Below are positions 1 through 8,832 of a stretch of 39,067 nucleotides of DNA, in pieces. How positions within the stretch are numbered: the first letter of the stretch is position 1; every line of letters begins with the position of its first letter. The notes under the pieces are model-generated. The model made no database searches, was not told the origin of the DNA, and saw only the letters and a program-made list of their open reading frames with translations. Both the position numbers and the translations under genes were made by a program. Source of the DNA: Sulfuricurvum sp. (GTDB lineage Bacteria > Campylobacterota > Campylobacteria > Campylobacterales > Sulfurimonadaceae); the NCBI RefSeq assembly GCF_023229695.1, contig NZ_JALNYS010000004.1, positions 1 through 39,067 of the forward strand, in the 5' to 3' direction.

Positions 1-377
1 AACGTCGTAATCAACTTTTGCTTATCCACCGGTTTGTTGATGAATTTGTCGATGTTTAAATCGATCAGCTCCATCAAAAGTTCGGCTTCGGTATGTGCGG
101 TTAAGACAATGATCGGAGGGGGGGGATCGCTCAATTCATGCACCGCTTTGATAAAATCGACACCGTTCATTTTCGGCATATTGATATCGGTGAGAATCAG
201 GTCCACCCGATTATTTTTAAAATACTCTACAGCTTCCTCTCCGTTTTCGGCGATAAGGGTGTGGTGAAAAAGCCGTTTCAAGGTCTCTGCCATATTTTCA
301 CGTAGCCAAAGTTCATCTTCCGCATACAATATTGTTAACTCTTTTGTTAATTCACGCAAATCTTTGACAGAAATCAT
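1..377 (-). CDS. Response regulator, receiver domain (partial, runs off the left edge)
   Basis: Reading leftward from the ATG at 377, the translation begins MISVKDLRELTKELTILYAE and has a standard CheY-like receiver pattern: the acidic pair in YAEDE, the phospho-acceptor Asp in LILTDINMPKMNG, the Thr in IVLTAHT, and the Lys-Pro in FINKPVD. About 125 residues are visible and the C-terminus lies outside the window, so an output domain cannot be excluded. The start is supported by AAAGG about 8 bases upstream and a TATAAT-like -10 at 408-413. It is separated by 118 bases from the kinase upstream on the same strand and may act with it. The receiver call is secure, the role is not. Confidence 0.9.
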   Translation of the reverse strand, partial: MISVKDLRELTKELTILYAEDELWLRENMAETLKRLFHHTLIAENGEEAVEYFKNNRVDLILTDINMPKMNGVDFIKAVHELSDPPPPIIVLTAHTEAELLMELIDLNIDKFINKPVDKQKLITT

Positions 378-407
378 AAAATACCTTTAATGTATCATCT
401 TTATACT

Positions 408-413
408 ATTATA
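408..413 (-). promoter_or_regulatory. Candidate -10 box for the partial response regulator
   Basis: On the minus strand 413-408 reads TATAAT, about 31 bases before the ATG at 377. The surrounding 378-440 stretch is AT-rich. No convincing -35 was seen. Confidence 0.4.
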
Positions 414-495
414 ATAATTTTCGATAAGAATATCCTTTAATCCCCCCTCTTCGCCCCTTCCTTGCTTCAGGGTAACCTAGCCAGGGAGAGTTCGC

Positions 496-2367
496 CTACG
501 ACAAAGGGAGACTAATGCGAAAAACCGCTCCGCTCTCCCGGTTTTTCACAACCAACCGGCCGTTAAAATGGGTTTCAACAATCGTTTTTGACATATACAG
601 CCCTATCCCCGCCCCCTGGGCTTTATGCTTCGTCGTAAAATAGGGATCAAAAATTTTATCCCTGATATTTTCAGGAATCCCCTCCCCATTGTCTGAAATC
701 TCCAGGCTCACATTCGTATCGTCACGCTCCACTTTGATCTCTACCGCTCCCGCTGCAATTTTATTCTCCTTGATCGCATCACGGGCATTTCCGAGGATAT
801 TTAGAATAACCTGTGACAGTTCTCCCTGCGGACCGAATACCCGTATCGATTCGGATTTGGGATTCGGCTCGTAGCGCAGGACAATATTATTGGCTTCATA
901 GGAACCTCTGATGATGTTGACCGTCTGGATAATGCTCTCATGCAGCGAAAATGATGTTTTTACTTTATCGGGATTCGAAAAATTCCGAAAATCATTAATC
1001 GTATTCGAAAGAAAAGCGGTATAGGTCGTAATCTTGTGAAAGGTATCCAAAACTTCCTGTTCACTGTATTCCCCAAGCTCCATCCCAAATTCCGCATTAA
1101 TGATCGCATTATTGATAGCGCCGATGGGCTGACGCCATTGATGGGCAATGTTATCAAACATCTCGCCCAATGCCGCCGCGCGCGACTGCGCAATGAGCTG
1201 CTGCTGCTGATCCCGAATCGCCTGAGTCGCTTCATTCACTTTACTCTGCAGCGTTAACAGATACGTGTCCATCGCCGTAATATCGGTAAGGCTGATAATA
1301 ATTTCCGATGCGTCGGAAGGATCATCCATATACGATTTGGACGCTTTGAAAATTCGGGGCTTCCCGGATAAATCCAGCAGTGCGATTTTGACCTCTTTGG
1401 TCATCTTCGGCGTTTCCCTCCATTTGACAAAAAGTTCGGTCGGCAAACATTCCGGATATTTTACAATCAAGTTTTCAAGGGAGTGGTGAAGCGTTACAAA
1501 AGAAGCAATGGTTTTTACCCCGAAAAATTCCAAGAAGCGGTAATTACACCGTGTGATTGTACCGTGCCCATAAAGCAGAACGAGGGTACTTTGTGCATCG
1601 AGAATTTTCTGAAGATAGCGCTGTTGCGTGTGAACTGCCGTAGAATCAACACGCATATCCATGTATTCTGCAATCTCCTGCCGTTCATTTACAATCGGGA
1701 TAATAAAAATTTCGGAATAAAACGTTTTTCCAGTTTTGGTCCGGTCGATCATCATACTGTGCCAAACGCGTTTGGACTGAATCGTTTCCCACAATTCACG
1801 GATCTGCTCTTTCGGCGTATCGGGATGTTTGAGTAGCCGATGGGTGTTTCCGATCAATTCGGAAGGGGGATATTCGCTTGTCTGGCAAAACTTGTCATTA
1901 ACATAGGTGATGACCCCTTCGAGATCTGTTTTCACAATACTCAAAGAGGAGTCAAGGGCATTTTTGTATTGGTTTAAAACTAGATTTTTTTGAAGAAGCT
2001 GCCGCGAAACCAACGACGCGCCTTGGAGTTTTTGGACAATTTTCGCAATATTCTCTCCATTTAAAGGGTAATTAAGGACCTCGTTAATCCCCAGCGATAT
2101 GGCACGTAAAAGGGTCTGAACATCCGGATCGATTGTTACCATAACCGTCAGAATATGTTTGTTGACTCTTTTTACCCGTTGAAAAATATTTAAAGCATCA
2201 CCGCATGAAACGCTTTCATCAATAAGCATGGCATGAAATTTTTGTTTTGAAAGTAGCGATAAAGCTTCCTCTTCTGTTAAGACGAATACGGCTTTTTGTA
2301 CATGATTCGAAAACAGAGCCATTTTCGAGTGCTCTCGCCCCATATAGAGCAGTGCCAGATCAATCAT
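496..2367 (-). CDS. Sensor histidine kinase: degenerate receiver - PAS - PAS - HisKA - HATPase
   Basis: Predicted soluble 623-residue kinase. Residues 1-115 have a receiver fold pattern, but the N-terminal acidic pair is missing and the conserved Lys is Tyr100 (LNYP), while Asp50 is kept, so normal phospho-switching is doubtful. A PAS domain (about 130-245) has the Aer-like KHPDTP pattern; a second, weaker PAS covers about 255-370. The phospho-accepting His lies in IAHQWRQP, a HisKA variant common in this phylum. The ATPase domain shows N (GNARDAI), G1 (DNGEGIP) and G2 (GAGIGL) boxes. An in-frame ATG lies 7 codons upstream at 2388, but AGGAG sits 5 bases before the ATG at 2367, so 2367 is chosen. 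It is the last gene of a leftward operon, 30 bases after the next kinase. The signal is unknown. Confidence 0.9.
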   Translation of the reverse strand: MIDLALLYMGREHSKMALFSNHVQKAVFVLTEEEALSLLSKQKFHAMLIDESVSCGDALNIFQRVKRVNKHILTVMVTIDPDVQTLLRAISLGINEVLNYPLNGENIAKIVQKLQGASLVSRQLLQKNLVLNQYKNALDSSLSIVKTDLEGVITYVNDKFCQTSEYPPSELIGNTHRLLKHPDTPKEQIRELWETIQSKRVWHSMMIDRTKTGKTFYSEIFIIPIVNERQEIAEYMDMRVDSTAVHTQQRYLQKILDAQSTLVLLYGHGTITRCNYRFLEFFGVKTIASFVTLHHSLENLIVKYPECLPTELFVKWRETPKMTKEVKIALLDLSGKPRIFKASKSYMDDPSDASEIIISLTDITAMDTYLLTLQSKVNEATQAIRDQQQQLIAQSRAAALGEMFDNIAHQWRQPIGAINNAIINAEFGMELGEYSEQEVLDTFHKITTYTAFLSNTINDFRNFSNPDKVKTSFSLHESIIQTVNIIRGSYEANNIVLRYEPNPKSESIRVFGPQGELSQVILNILGNARDAIKENKIAAGAVEIKVERDDTNVSLEISDNGEGIPENIRDKIFDPYFTTKHKAQGAGIGLYMSKTIVETHFNGRLVVKNRESGAVFRISLPLS

Positions 2368-2397
2368 GTAAACTCCTGTTTTTATCATAATACCGGC

Positions 2398-4350
2398 TCA
2401 TAGATCATCCCCCTTTTGTATCGGGATCATAATTCGAAAACAGCTCCCTCTATTGAGCTGCGTATCAACGTCGATTTTACCGTTATGAAGTTCAATGATA
2501 TTTTTCACAATCGCCAGTCCCAACCCTGTCCCTTTGACGGCACCGCTCTGGTGCTCCCGGATTTGGGTAAAGGGCTGAAAAAGGGTTTCTATCTTGTCGG
2601 ACGGAATCCCGTGCCCCTGGTCACAGACACTCATAACATGGCAAAGTTCCCTCCTCTCATAGGTCAAATCGATAACGGTATCTTCAGGGGAAAACTTGAT
2701 CGCATTTCCTACCAAGTTTAGAAACACCTGTTTCAGCAGCTGACGATCGGCATGCAAAGAGACGCTATCCCATCCTGAACGGATCGCTATTCTCTTTTTC
2801 AGCGCTTGAGGCTCGGTTAAAATCATAATATCATCGGCAAGCTCACAGAGGAAAAAGTCACTGAGAGAGAGCTCCATCTCCCCCGCTTCAATTTTGGAAA
2901 AATCGAGAATGGTATTGACCAATGCGAGAAGATTTTTTCCTGAAATGTGGATTTTGTCAATAAATATTTTGACGGCGGGCGGAGTATCGGGCTTTGCAAG
3001 GAGTATTTGGGAAAATCCGATAATCGCATTGAGCGGCGTTCGCAGTTCATGACTCATATTGGCCAAAAAGGTACTTTTTGCGACCCCTGCCGCAATGGCC
3101 TGATCTTTGGCACGGATAAGCTCGGTAACGTCGTTCCGGATGGCAATATACTCTAAAATGTCCCCCTCTTCATCCAGAATCGGGACAATCGTTGAATCGA
3201 CAAAATATTCCTCTCCCGTTTTCTTCCGATTCTGAATGATGCCGCAAAATACCTTCTTAGCGCGAATCGTTTGCCACAACTCTCTAAACACGGTTGAGGG
3301 GAAATCGGGATGACGGACAATATTATGGGGCTGTCCGATCAGTTCGATTTCATCGTATCCGCTAATGGCACAAAACTTTTCATTGACATAGGTAATGGTC
3401 CCTGTCAAATCCGTTTTCGAAACGATCGAACTCTCATCCAAAGCCCGTTTGTACTCGTTCAAAAGCTGCATTTTGACAAGCAGCTCCCGATGCTTTTGAT
3501 CGTTCTGCTGTTGAAGTTGAAGAATTTTGTATTTGTCCCGGTAAGTTTTCAAAAAAGCGACCATAAAGGCGATCAACATCATGACCGACAAAACCGCAAT
3601 CAGGGTATTAACAACCATATGAGTCGCACGTTCGTGTTCAATGGTTTTCGCAAAATAGCGTTCCAGTGTTTCAAATTTCTCGGCAACGTGTTGATTATGA
3701 ATCACTTCAAGTGTTTTACCGATATCCCTATTCTTCTGTGAAATCATTTTAAGATGGCCGAGAAGCAACACTCTGTCGCCGGTTTGAAACGCCCTATTGG
3801 CCTCAATCAATGCTGTAAGCTGGGTGACTTCCGCCTCTAATATCTCCTGATTGGCATTGTAATAAAATATATTATTCAAGAGCTGTCCGAGTGCATCGGC
3901 AATAACACCCATCTCGTGATTCGAATGGTTCCTCATTTCGGTTTTTAAATCCAAAAGAAAAAAAATCGAATTGGCCAATACCGCTTTATCCGATTCAAAA
4001 TGGAGAATTCTTTGATGCTTTATATTGATTGCGTTCTTGAGATCATCGATTTGCGAAAAAACTTCAGATTGATCGTCAATATCTGCCGCGATCTGATCTT
4101 GAAAACTTTTCCAGTTTTCGGCAAAAAATTTCCAGTTCTCTTGCATTTGATCGTAATTTTGTTTTTTAAAATCGTGGGAAATCTGCGTATCGATTCGTTC
4201 ATTTTCAATCCGAAGAGTATGAAGCTCTCCTGTCAACGTATAAATCTTTTGCTCATACCTGATACTGTTAAACAAACTGACAAACGATACGATGATCCCA
4301 GTTACAAAGAAAACGGCAAACGCAAAAATTTTTATCTGTTCTGATCTCAA
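2398..4350 (-). CDS. Membrane PAS histidine kinase
   Basis: A 650-residue inner-membrane sensor kinase. TM1 is about residues 8-27. A mainly helical periplasmic region of about 210 residues follows, then TM2 (about 243-265). A cytoplasmic PAS domain (about 300-405) carries the Aer-like RHPDFP motif. HisKA has SHELRTP near residue 433, and the ATPase shows N (GNAIKFS), G1 (DQGHGIP) and G2 (GTGLGLAI) boxes. There is no receiver, so a separate response regulator is needed; the single-domain receiver at 8448-8822 is one candidate. The start codon is TTG, preceded by AAAGGA. It lies 12 bases after the cytochrome c peroxidase stop and is probably cotranscribed. The periplasmic sensor resembles no fold I can name, and its ligand is unknown. 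Confidence 0.9.
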   Translation of the reverse strand: MRSEQIKIFAFAVFFVTGIIVSFVSLFNSIRYEQKIYTLTGELHTLRIENERIDTQISHDFKKQNYDQMQENWKFFAENWKSFQDQIAADIDDQSEVFSQIDDLKNAINIKHQRILHFESDKAVLANSIFFLLDLKTEMRNHSNHEMGVIADALGQLLNNIFYYNANQEILEAEVTQLTALIEANRAFQTGDRVLLLGHLKMISQKNRDIGKTLEVIHNQHVAEKFETLERYFAKTIEHERATHMVVNTLIAVLSVMMLIAFMVAFLKTYRDKYKILQLQQQNDQKHRELLVKMQLLNEYKRALDESSIVSKTDLTGTITYVNEKFCAISGYDEIELIGQPHNIVRHPDFPSTVFRELWQTIRAKKVFCGIIQNRKKTGEEYFVDSTIVPILDEEGDILEYIAIRNDVTELIRAKDQAIAAGVAKSTFLANMSHELRTPLNAIIGFSQILLAKPDTPPAVKIFIDKIHISGKNLLALVNTILDFSKIEAGEMELSLSDFFLCELADDIMILTEPQALKKRIAIRSGWDSVSLHADRQLLKQVFLNLVGNAIKFSPEDTVIDLTYERRELCHVMSVCDQGHGIPSDKIETLFQPFTQIREHQSGAVKGTGLGLAIVKNIIELHNGKIDVDTQLNRGSCFRIMIPIQKGDDL

Positions 4351-4362
4351 CCTTGATCCTTT

Positions 4363-5301
4363 TTAGAGCACATTTTTAGGAAGTTCGCCGGTCAGGGTAC
4401 GTAAAAACGCGATAATTTTTTCAATCTCCTCTTTTGAAAGCTTCCGTCCCAATTGGTAATAGGCCATTTTTTGCACCGCATCCTCAAGGGTTTTTGCACT
4501 TCCGTCATGAAAATAGGGGGCCGTTTTTTCAATGTTTCGCAAACTGGGTACTTTAAAATAATATTTGTCTTCTCCCTGCTTCGTGACGTTAAAGCGTCCC
4601 AGCGTATTGTAGCGATCTTTGTACTGGGCAAATACCCCGAACCGTTGATACATATTCCCCCCGATATTCATACCGTTATGGCAGGCGATGCATCCCCGGC
4701 TTTTAAAGAGTTCGAACCCCTCTTTCTCTTTTTGGGTCAAAATCGTGATATTGCCGCGCAAATAGCTGTCAAACCGGGCGTTGGGCGTTACCAGCGTTTT
4801 TTCGAATTCGGCTAGTGCGTCGCTGATGGTCTCGATCGTGATCCCCTGAGGATACATCTCACGAAAGCGCTTTTGGTATTTCGGATCTTTCGAGAGTTTT
4901 TGGACCACGCTCTCAACCGTGCTCGCCATTTCTACGGGATTAACGATCGGCCCTGCCGCTTGAGCTTTGAGATCTTTGGCCCGACCGTCCCAAAACTGGG
5001 CCAAATTGTATCGGGCATTAAACACCGTCGGTGCATTGATACTCCCCGATCTCCCCCCTACTCCCCGTGAGACTGCCTCCGAATCAGCTCCCCCATACGC
5101 AAGATTGTGGCATGAGAGGCATGAAACCGTTCCGTCTTTGGAGAGCTGCGGATCCGAAAACAGATCCTTCCCCAACGCCGCTTTTTGGGGATTGGATACC
5201 GCCTGAAGGGGGATCGGCTTAATAAGGTCATCGGCAAAAGACGATAAAGACAAACCCAAACAAAAAAATAGCCCCACCCGCGATTTCTCTCCCCATTTCA
5301 T
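4363..5301 (-). CDS. Di-heme cytochrome c peroxidase, periplasmic (CcpA/MauG family)
   Basis: 312 residues, with a Sec signal peptide at about 1-23 (cleavage near SFA-DD). Heme c motifs are CLSCH (C61, C64, H65) and CIACH (C204, C207, H208). The FWDGR segment (103-107) and the spacing of the two hemes match bacterial di-heme peroxidases, which reduce H2O2 to water with electrons from small cytochromes c. The length is typical. The start overlaps the stop of the HDOD gene by 4 bases (5298-5301), implying translational coupling. Placing a peroxidase inside a regulatory operon suggests either peroxide defence controlled with the sensors, or a peroxide or redox signal to the neighbouring membrane kinase; the second is inference. 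Confidence 0.93.
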   Translation of the reverse strand: MKWGEKSRVGLFFCLGLSLSSFADDLIKPIPLQAVSNPQKAALGKDLFSDPQLSKDGTVSCLSCHNLAYGGADSEAVSRGVGGRSGSINAPTVFNARYNLAQFWDGRAKDLKAQAAGPIVNPVEMASTVESVVQKLSKDPKYQKRFREMYPQGITIETISDALAEFEKTLVTPNARFDSYLRGNITILTQKEKEGFELFKSRGCIACHNGMNIGGNMYQRFGVFAQYKDRYNTLGRFNVTKQGEDKYYFKVPSLRNIEKTAPYFHDGSAKTLEDAVQKMAYYQLGRKLSKEEIEKIIAFLRTLTGELPKNVL

Positions 5302-6101
5302 TGCTTCTCTCCGGACGCTTCCCGGTTCGCTTTCAGGAGTGTCACCGCCCGCTTAAACGCAATGGGATCAAATCCGAACTGCTCCAGAGCCTGTAACGCT
5401 TTCGCAACCCCTTCGTCGCTGAGACACTCTTTAATGTTGATCGCTTCTTGAACGACATAGAGTATCTTTCCGTACTCGTTCTCCGAGGTTTTGCCGACAC
5501 TGCCCAACATCTCCACCAAAGCCGGTTCAAAATTCCAATGTTCAAACATCATCCCCGCGACGCTATAGCTGTTGCTTCCCAGATAGCACCGCTCCACCTC
5601 TAAAATGGGTTTACCCTCTCTCAATTCTGCTAAAAAAATGCCCCATTCTCCCGATGCAATCAGCTTGCGTGATGCAACGAGCTTGCCCAGTTCCATCAAA
5701 AAAGTTCCGCTGGCAAGCAAAGGGAGCAACGACGCATCAACGGCACCGATCCACTCCCGTACCAATGCCGTTTGACACATGGAACACTCCATCAGCGTAT
5801 CGACGGTTATTCCGTACGGGCTTAATTCCAAAGGAATTGTTTTTTTAATCGCATTGGCGGCAGCGAAACCGCGTATCATAAAGACCCCAAAAAGCATTAC
5901 GGCCTGACGAATGGAAGCTATCTCTTTGCTCATTCCATACAGGGGGGAATTGACCGCTTTCAGGATATTGGCACTGAGCATCGGGTCACTCTCAATCACT
6001 TTGGTCAATTCATCTACATTGACCTCATTTTCCATACATAACTGTTGGATTTTCACAATGGATCCCGGTAATGGCGGCAAACTTTTAATCTCTTTTTCCA
6101 C
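5298..6101 (-). CDS. HDOD-domain signalling protein
   Basis: 267 residues with an HDOD domain across most of the length. The N-terminal SLPPLPGSIVKIQQL block, the SDPMLSANILKAVNSPLYG segment and the SIRQAVMLFG helix are the family's characteristic blocks. HDOD is a catalytically dead relative of HD phosphohydrolases, found in bacterial regulatory proteins and often next to HD-GYP and receiver proteins, as here. No other domain is evident. The start at 6101 overlaps the end of the upstream hybrid kinase by 17 bases, and its stop overlaps the peroxidase start, so it is embedded in the operon. Its partner is not known; a role as an adaptor in the kinase/c-di-GMP pathway is inference. Confidence 0.9.
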   Translation of the reverse strand: MEKEIKSLPPLPGSIVKIQQLCMENEVNVDELTKVIESDPMLSANILKAVNSPLYGMSKEIASIRQAVMLFGVFMIRGFAAANAIKKTIPLELSPYGITVDTLMECSMCQTALVREWIGAVDASLLPLLASGTFLMELGKLVASRKLIASGEWGIFLAELREGKPILEVERCYLGSNSYSVAGMMFEHWNFEPALVEMLGSVGKTSENEYGKILYVVQEAINIKECLSDEGVAKALQALEQFGFDPIAFKRAVTLLKANREASGEKQ

Positions 6102-8451
6102 TCTCCGCTCCTATCTCAATTCGTTTCGTTAGATAATCGCATATCTCTGAAATATGGGTTTTGTTGAAAATCCCCTCCACGCTCTCTGTGTCCGGCAAAT
6201 GGGCAATCAGCTTACTGTCGTCTTCTGCGGAGATGATAATGACGGGGATGGAGATGGCGTTTTGATCCATAAAGTGGAGCACCTCAGAGCTTATGCCGTC
6301 TACCAGAAAAAAATCGAGGATGATAAAATCAAAACGCTCCGCTTCCAAAAGTTCTTTGGCTTTGTTCACCGAATTGGTCACCACAAGGTGAAACTCTGAC
6401 GATAGTCGATCGACCAGCACTTTTTGATATTCGGGGGCATCTTCAACGATCAATACCCTCTTGCCCGCATCACTCTGTGCGACATAACGTTCGAGGGTAT
6501 TTTGGGTATTCGAAACCGGAATCGTAAAATAAAAACACGACCCCACCCCCACTTCACTCTCAACCCATAATTTTCCGCCGTGCAGATCTTCGACGATTTT
6601 TTTCGAAATGGCCAACCCCAGCCCCGTCCCTTTTGCCGTTTTCTGAAAAGGATTTTCCACCTGAGTAAAGGGGTTAAAAAGGGTGGCAATCTCTTTGGGT
6701 TCGATCCCGATTCCCGAATCGCATACCCCAAACCGATACAGCCGCTTTTCTTCATCAAAATCAAGAGCGATTGTTACCCTTCCCCCCTCGTGCGTAAATT
6801 TTATCGCATTGCTAAGGAGGTTGAGCATCACCTGTTGTATCAGCTGTCGGTCCAGATAGAGTCCCAAAGAGATCAGCTGGGGATATTCCAGCGTAATCGA
6901 TTTTTTACCGGCCATCGGTTCAATAATGGTGACAACGTCATGCATCATCGCGGCAATAAGGGTCACTTCCGGTTTAAAATTCAATTTTCCCGCTTCCAGT
7001 TTGGCAAAATCGAGAATCGTATTGACAAGTGTCAGCAAATTATTTCCGGCAATACCGATTTTCTGAATATAGGGCAATAGGTTTTCAGGAAGCGATTTGT
7101 TCATCATCAAAATTTGGGAAAAACCGATAATTGCGTTGAGCGGAGTACGCAGCTCATGACTCATATTGGCCAAAAACATGTCTTTTGAGCGACTGGCACG
7201 TTCGACCTGATCGACGAGTTGTATCAGAGCATGTTCACGCTCCCGATTATGGAAATTTTGTTTCAATATCTCCAATAAAATTTTAATAATCTCAGTCATA
7301 TAAATTTTATTCGGAATATCCTTAATCTTGACACCGACGTTAAGGCGTTTGTTTTTAAGGATGATTTGAACGACCACATCGTCCATTGTACTGCTGCTGA
7401 TCTCTTTTGGCCCGACATAAAGCTCATCGATACACCATCCCAACGCCTTTGTCAATTGTACATACAGCCGTTCCTGAACACTCTGCGGTGTATCCGGAGG
7501 TTCTCCCATGGAGTTTCCGTTATCCAACGACTGAGTACATGACTGCAAAAATTCAATCCCCGAATGGACCCCCAAAAAAGCGGTGGTCGAAATATCGCAG
7601 AGCGGTTTATCGATAACCGCATAGAGCTTGGAGGAAACTGTTTCAATGTGCGAATACAACTCCCCATCCTCCCCATTTTTTGCCAACAACCGATCGAGTG
7701 CGTCATGGTAATCGTGATGGAGAGATTTTATCTCCTCCAAATCGACACCCAAACTTTCCAGCAGCTCTTTTTTCGTCGAGAGCTCACCGATCAGCGTATG
7801 CAGCGGACACCCTGTTTCATCATTAAACATCCCTATAACCTCTTGCTGCGGTCGCGGAACACTCTCTTTTTCAGCCCAATACGTTGTCACCTTTTTTTGA
7901 CTTTGCTTGTGGATCATCAAAGAGGCAAACAGTTTGTCAAAAAGGTTTAGAATCTCATTCTCTTTTTTCATATCCTCCTGATAACCGGCCAGACGGCTGA
8001 AATAACTCTCATTCATAATCGATTCCGAAATACGGAGCATTTTAAGGATAATGGGCAGATCATCGCGAATTTTGGTATTTACATTGGAGAGATCGATTAC
8101 GATTTCGTTGAGAATATTGAACCCTCTGCTGATATGAATCAGTTCCAGACCCATAGCAATATGGATCTGTGCTATCTGACGGGTGCGCTCTACCATCCGA
8201 TCGTCAAAAGGGTGGATAAAAAGAGAACTCAAATATTCGCTGAACATCCGGACAAGGCGGGGAACATCGGTTGCAGAGAGAAGATTATGATAAATCGGAT
8301 CTTTCAATAAATAATGGAGGTACAACCGCTCGGCAATTAACGACCCGAAAGAGTGAATATACCCCCCCACCTTTTCACGGCGAGTCATCTGCTCTTCATT
8401 GAGTCCGAAGATCGTCACGAGCTTGGCCGTTTCAAACGATCGGTGCATCAC
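6085..8451 (-). CDS. Hybrid histidine kinase with globin-like heme sensor and CZB-like zinc site
   Basis: 788 residues, no membrane segment. Residues about 10-165 look like a globin-coupled sensor: the helix RQIAQIHIAMGLELIH matches the proximal-His helix of protoglobins, with His97 as candidate heme ligand. Residues about 178-275 resemble a CZB (chemoreceptor zinc-binding) domain, with candidate ligands His181, Cys215, His245 and His249 (HHDYH). HisKA carries SHELRTP (His432), the ATPase domain (about 535-645) has GTGLGL, and a C-terminal receiver (665-782) has Asp713, Ser741 and Lys764. So oxygen or NO, and possibly zinc or hypochlorous acid, may feed a phosphorelay. GTG (8451) and ATG (8448) are alternative starts overlapping the upstream stop. 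The kinase and receiver calls are certain; the globin call is likely and the CZB call tentative. Confidence 0.85.
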   Translation of the reverse strand: MMHRSFETAKLVTIFGLNEEQMTRREKVGGYIHSFGSLIAERLYLHYLLKDPIYHNLLSATDVPRLVRMFSEYLSSLFIHPFDDRMVERTRQIAQIHIAMGLELIHISRGFNILNEIVIDLSNVNTKIRDDLPIILKMLRISESIMNESYFSRLAGYQEDMKKENEILNLFDKLFASLMIHKQSQKKVTTYWAEKESVPRPQQEVIGMFNDETGCPLHTLIGELSTKKELLESLGVDLEEIKSLHHDYHDALDRLLAKNGEDGELYSHIETVSSKLYAVIDKPLCDISTTAFLGVHSGIEFLQSCTQSLDNGNSMGEPPDTPQSVQERLYVQLTKALGWCIDELYVGPKEISSSTMDDVVVQIILKNKRLNVGVKIKDIPNKIYMTEIIKILLEILKQNFHNREREHALIQLVDQVERASRSKDMFLANMSHELRTPLNAIIGFSQILMMNKSLPENLLPYIQKIGIAGNNLLTLVNTILDFAKLEAGKLNFKPEVTLIAAMMHDVVTIIEPMAGKKSITLEYPQLISLGLYLDRQLIQQVMLNLLSNAIKFTHEGGRVTIALDFDEEKRLYRFGVCDSGIGIEPKEIATLFNPFTQVENPFQKTAKGTGLGLAISKKIVEDLHGGKLWVESEVGVGSCFYFTIPVSNTQNTLERYVAQSDAGKRVLIVEDAPEYQKVLVDRLSSEFHLVVTNSVNKAKELLEAERFDFIILDFFLVDGISSEVLHFMDQNAISIPVIIISAEDDSKLIAHLPDTESVEGIFNKTHISEICDYLTKRIEIGAESGKRD

Positions 8452-8822
8452 AGCGCTCCGCCGACGAGGTATCCATCCAGTACCGACTTCATCTCATCCA
8501 TATCGATCGGTTTGGAGATATACGCATCAAATCCGTGCAAAAGCAGTTTTTCGCGATCTCCGCTGATCGCAAATGCCGTAACGCATACCATCGGTACGGT
8601 CAGCTTCAACGTTTGTTTCACCTCACTGACCAATGTATATCCGTTCATTATCGGCATATCGACATCGGAAAGGACCAGATCAAACGGTTCATTTCGCAAT
8701 TTTTCAAGCGCCTCGGCTCCATTGTCAACCATCACGATCTCCATCTCCGGATAAAGCAACTCTATCATCGCCTGAACGACCATTTGATTGTACTCTTCAT
8801 CCTCAGCTATCAACATACGCAT
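8448..8822 (-). CDS. Single-domain response regulator (CheY-like receiver)
   Basis: 124 residues consisting of one complete receiver: acidic residues in LIAEDEE, phospho-acceptor Asp53 (LVLSDVDMP), Thr82 (CVTAF) and Lys104 (YISKPID). There is no output domain, so it probably works as a phosphate shuttle or a protein-binding switch. It ends by overlapping the start of the hybrid kinase and begins 10 bases after the REC/HD-GYP gene, so it belongs to the same operon. It is a plausible intermediate between the hybrid kinase and an output protein, which is inference from position. Confidence 0.93.
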   Translation of the reverse strand: MRMLIAEDEEYNQMVVQAMIELLYPEMEIVMVDNGAEALEKLRNEPFDLVLSDVDMPIMNGYTLVSEVKQTLKLTVPMVCVTAFAISGDREKLLLHGFDAYISKPIDMDEMKSVLDGYLVGGAL

Positions 8823-8832
8823 ACGTCACTCC

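Noticed and set aside
6580..7080. Long antisense ORFs opposite the kinase genes
   Set aside because: They mirror conserved kinase motifs of the opposite strand and have no ribosome sites; they are frame shadows.
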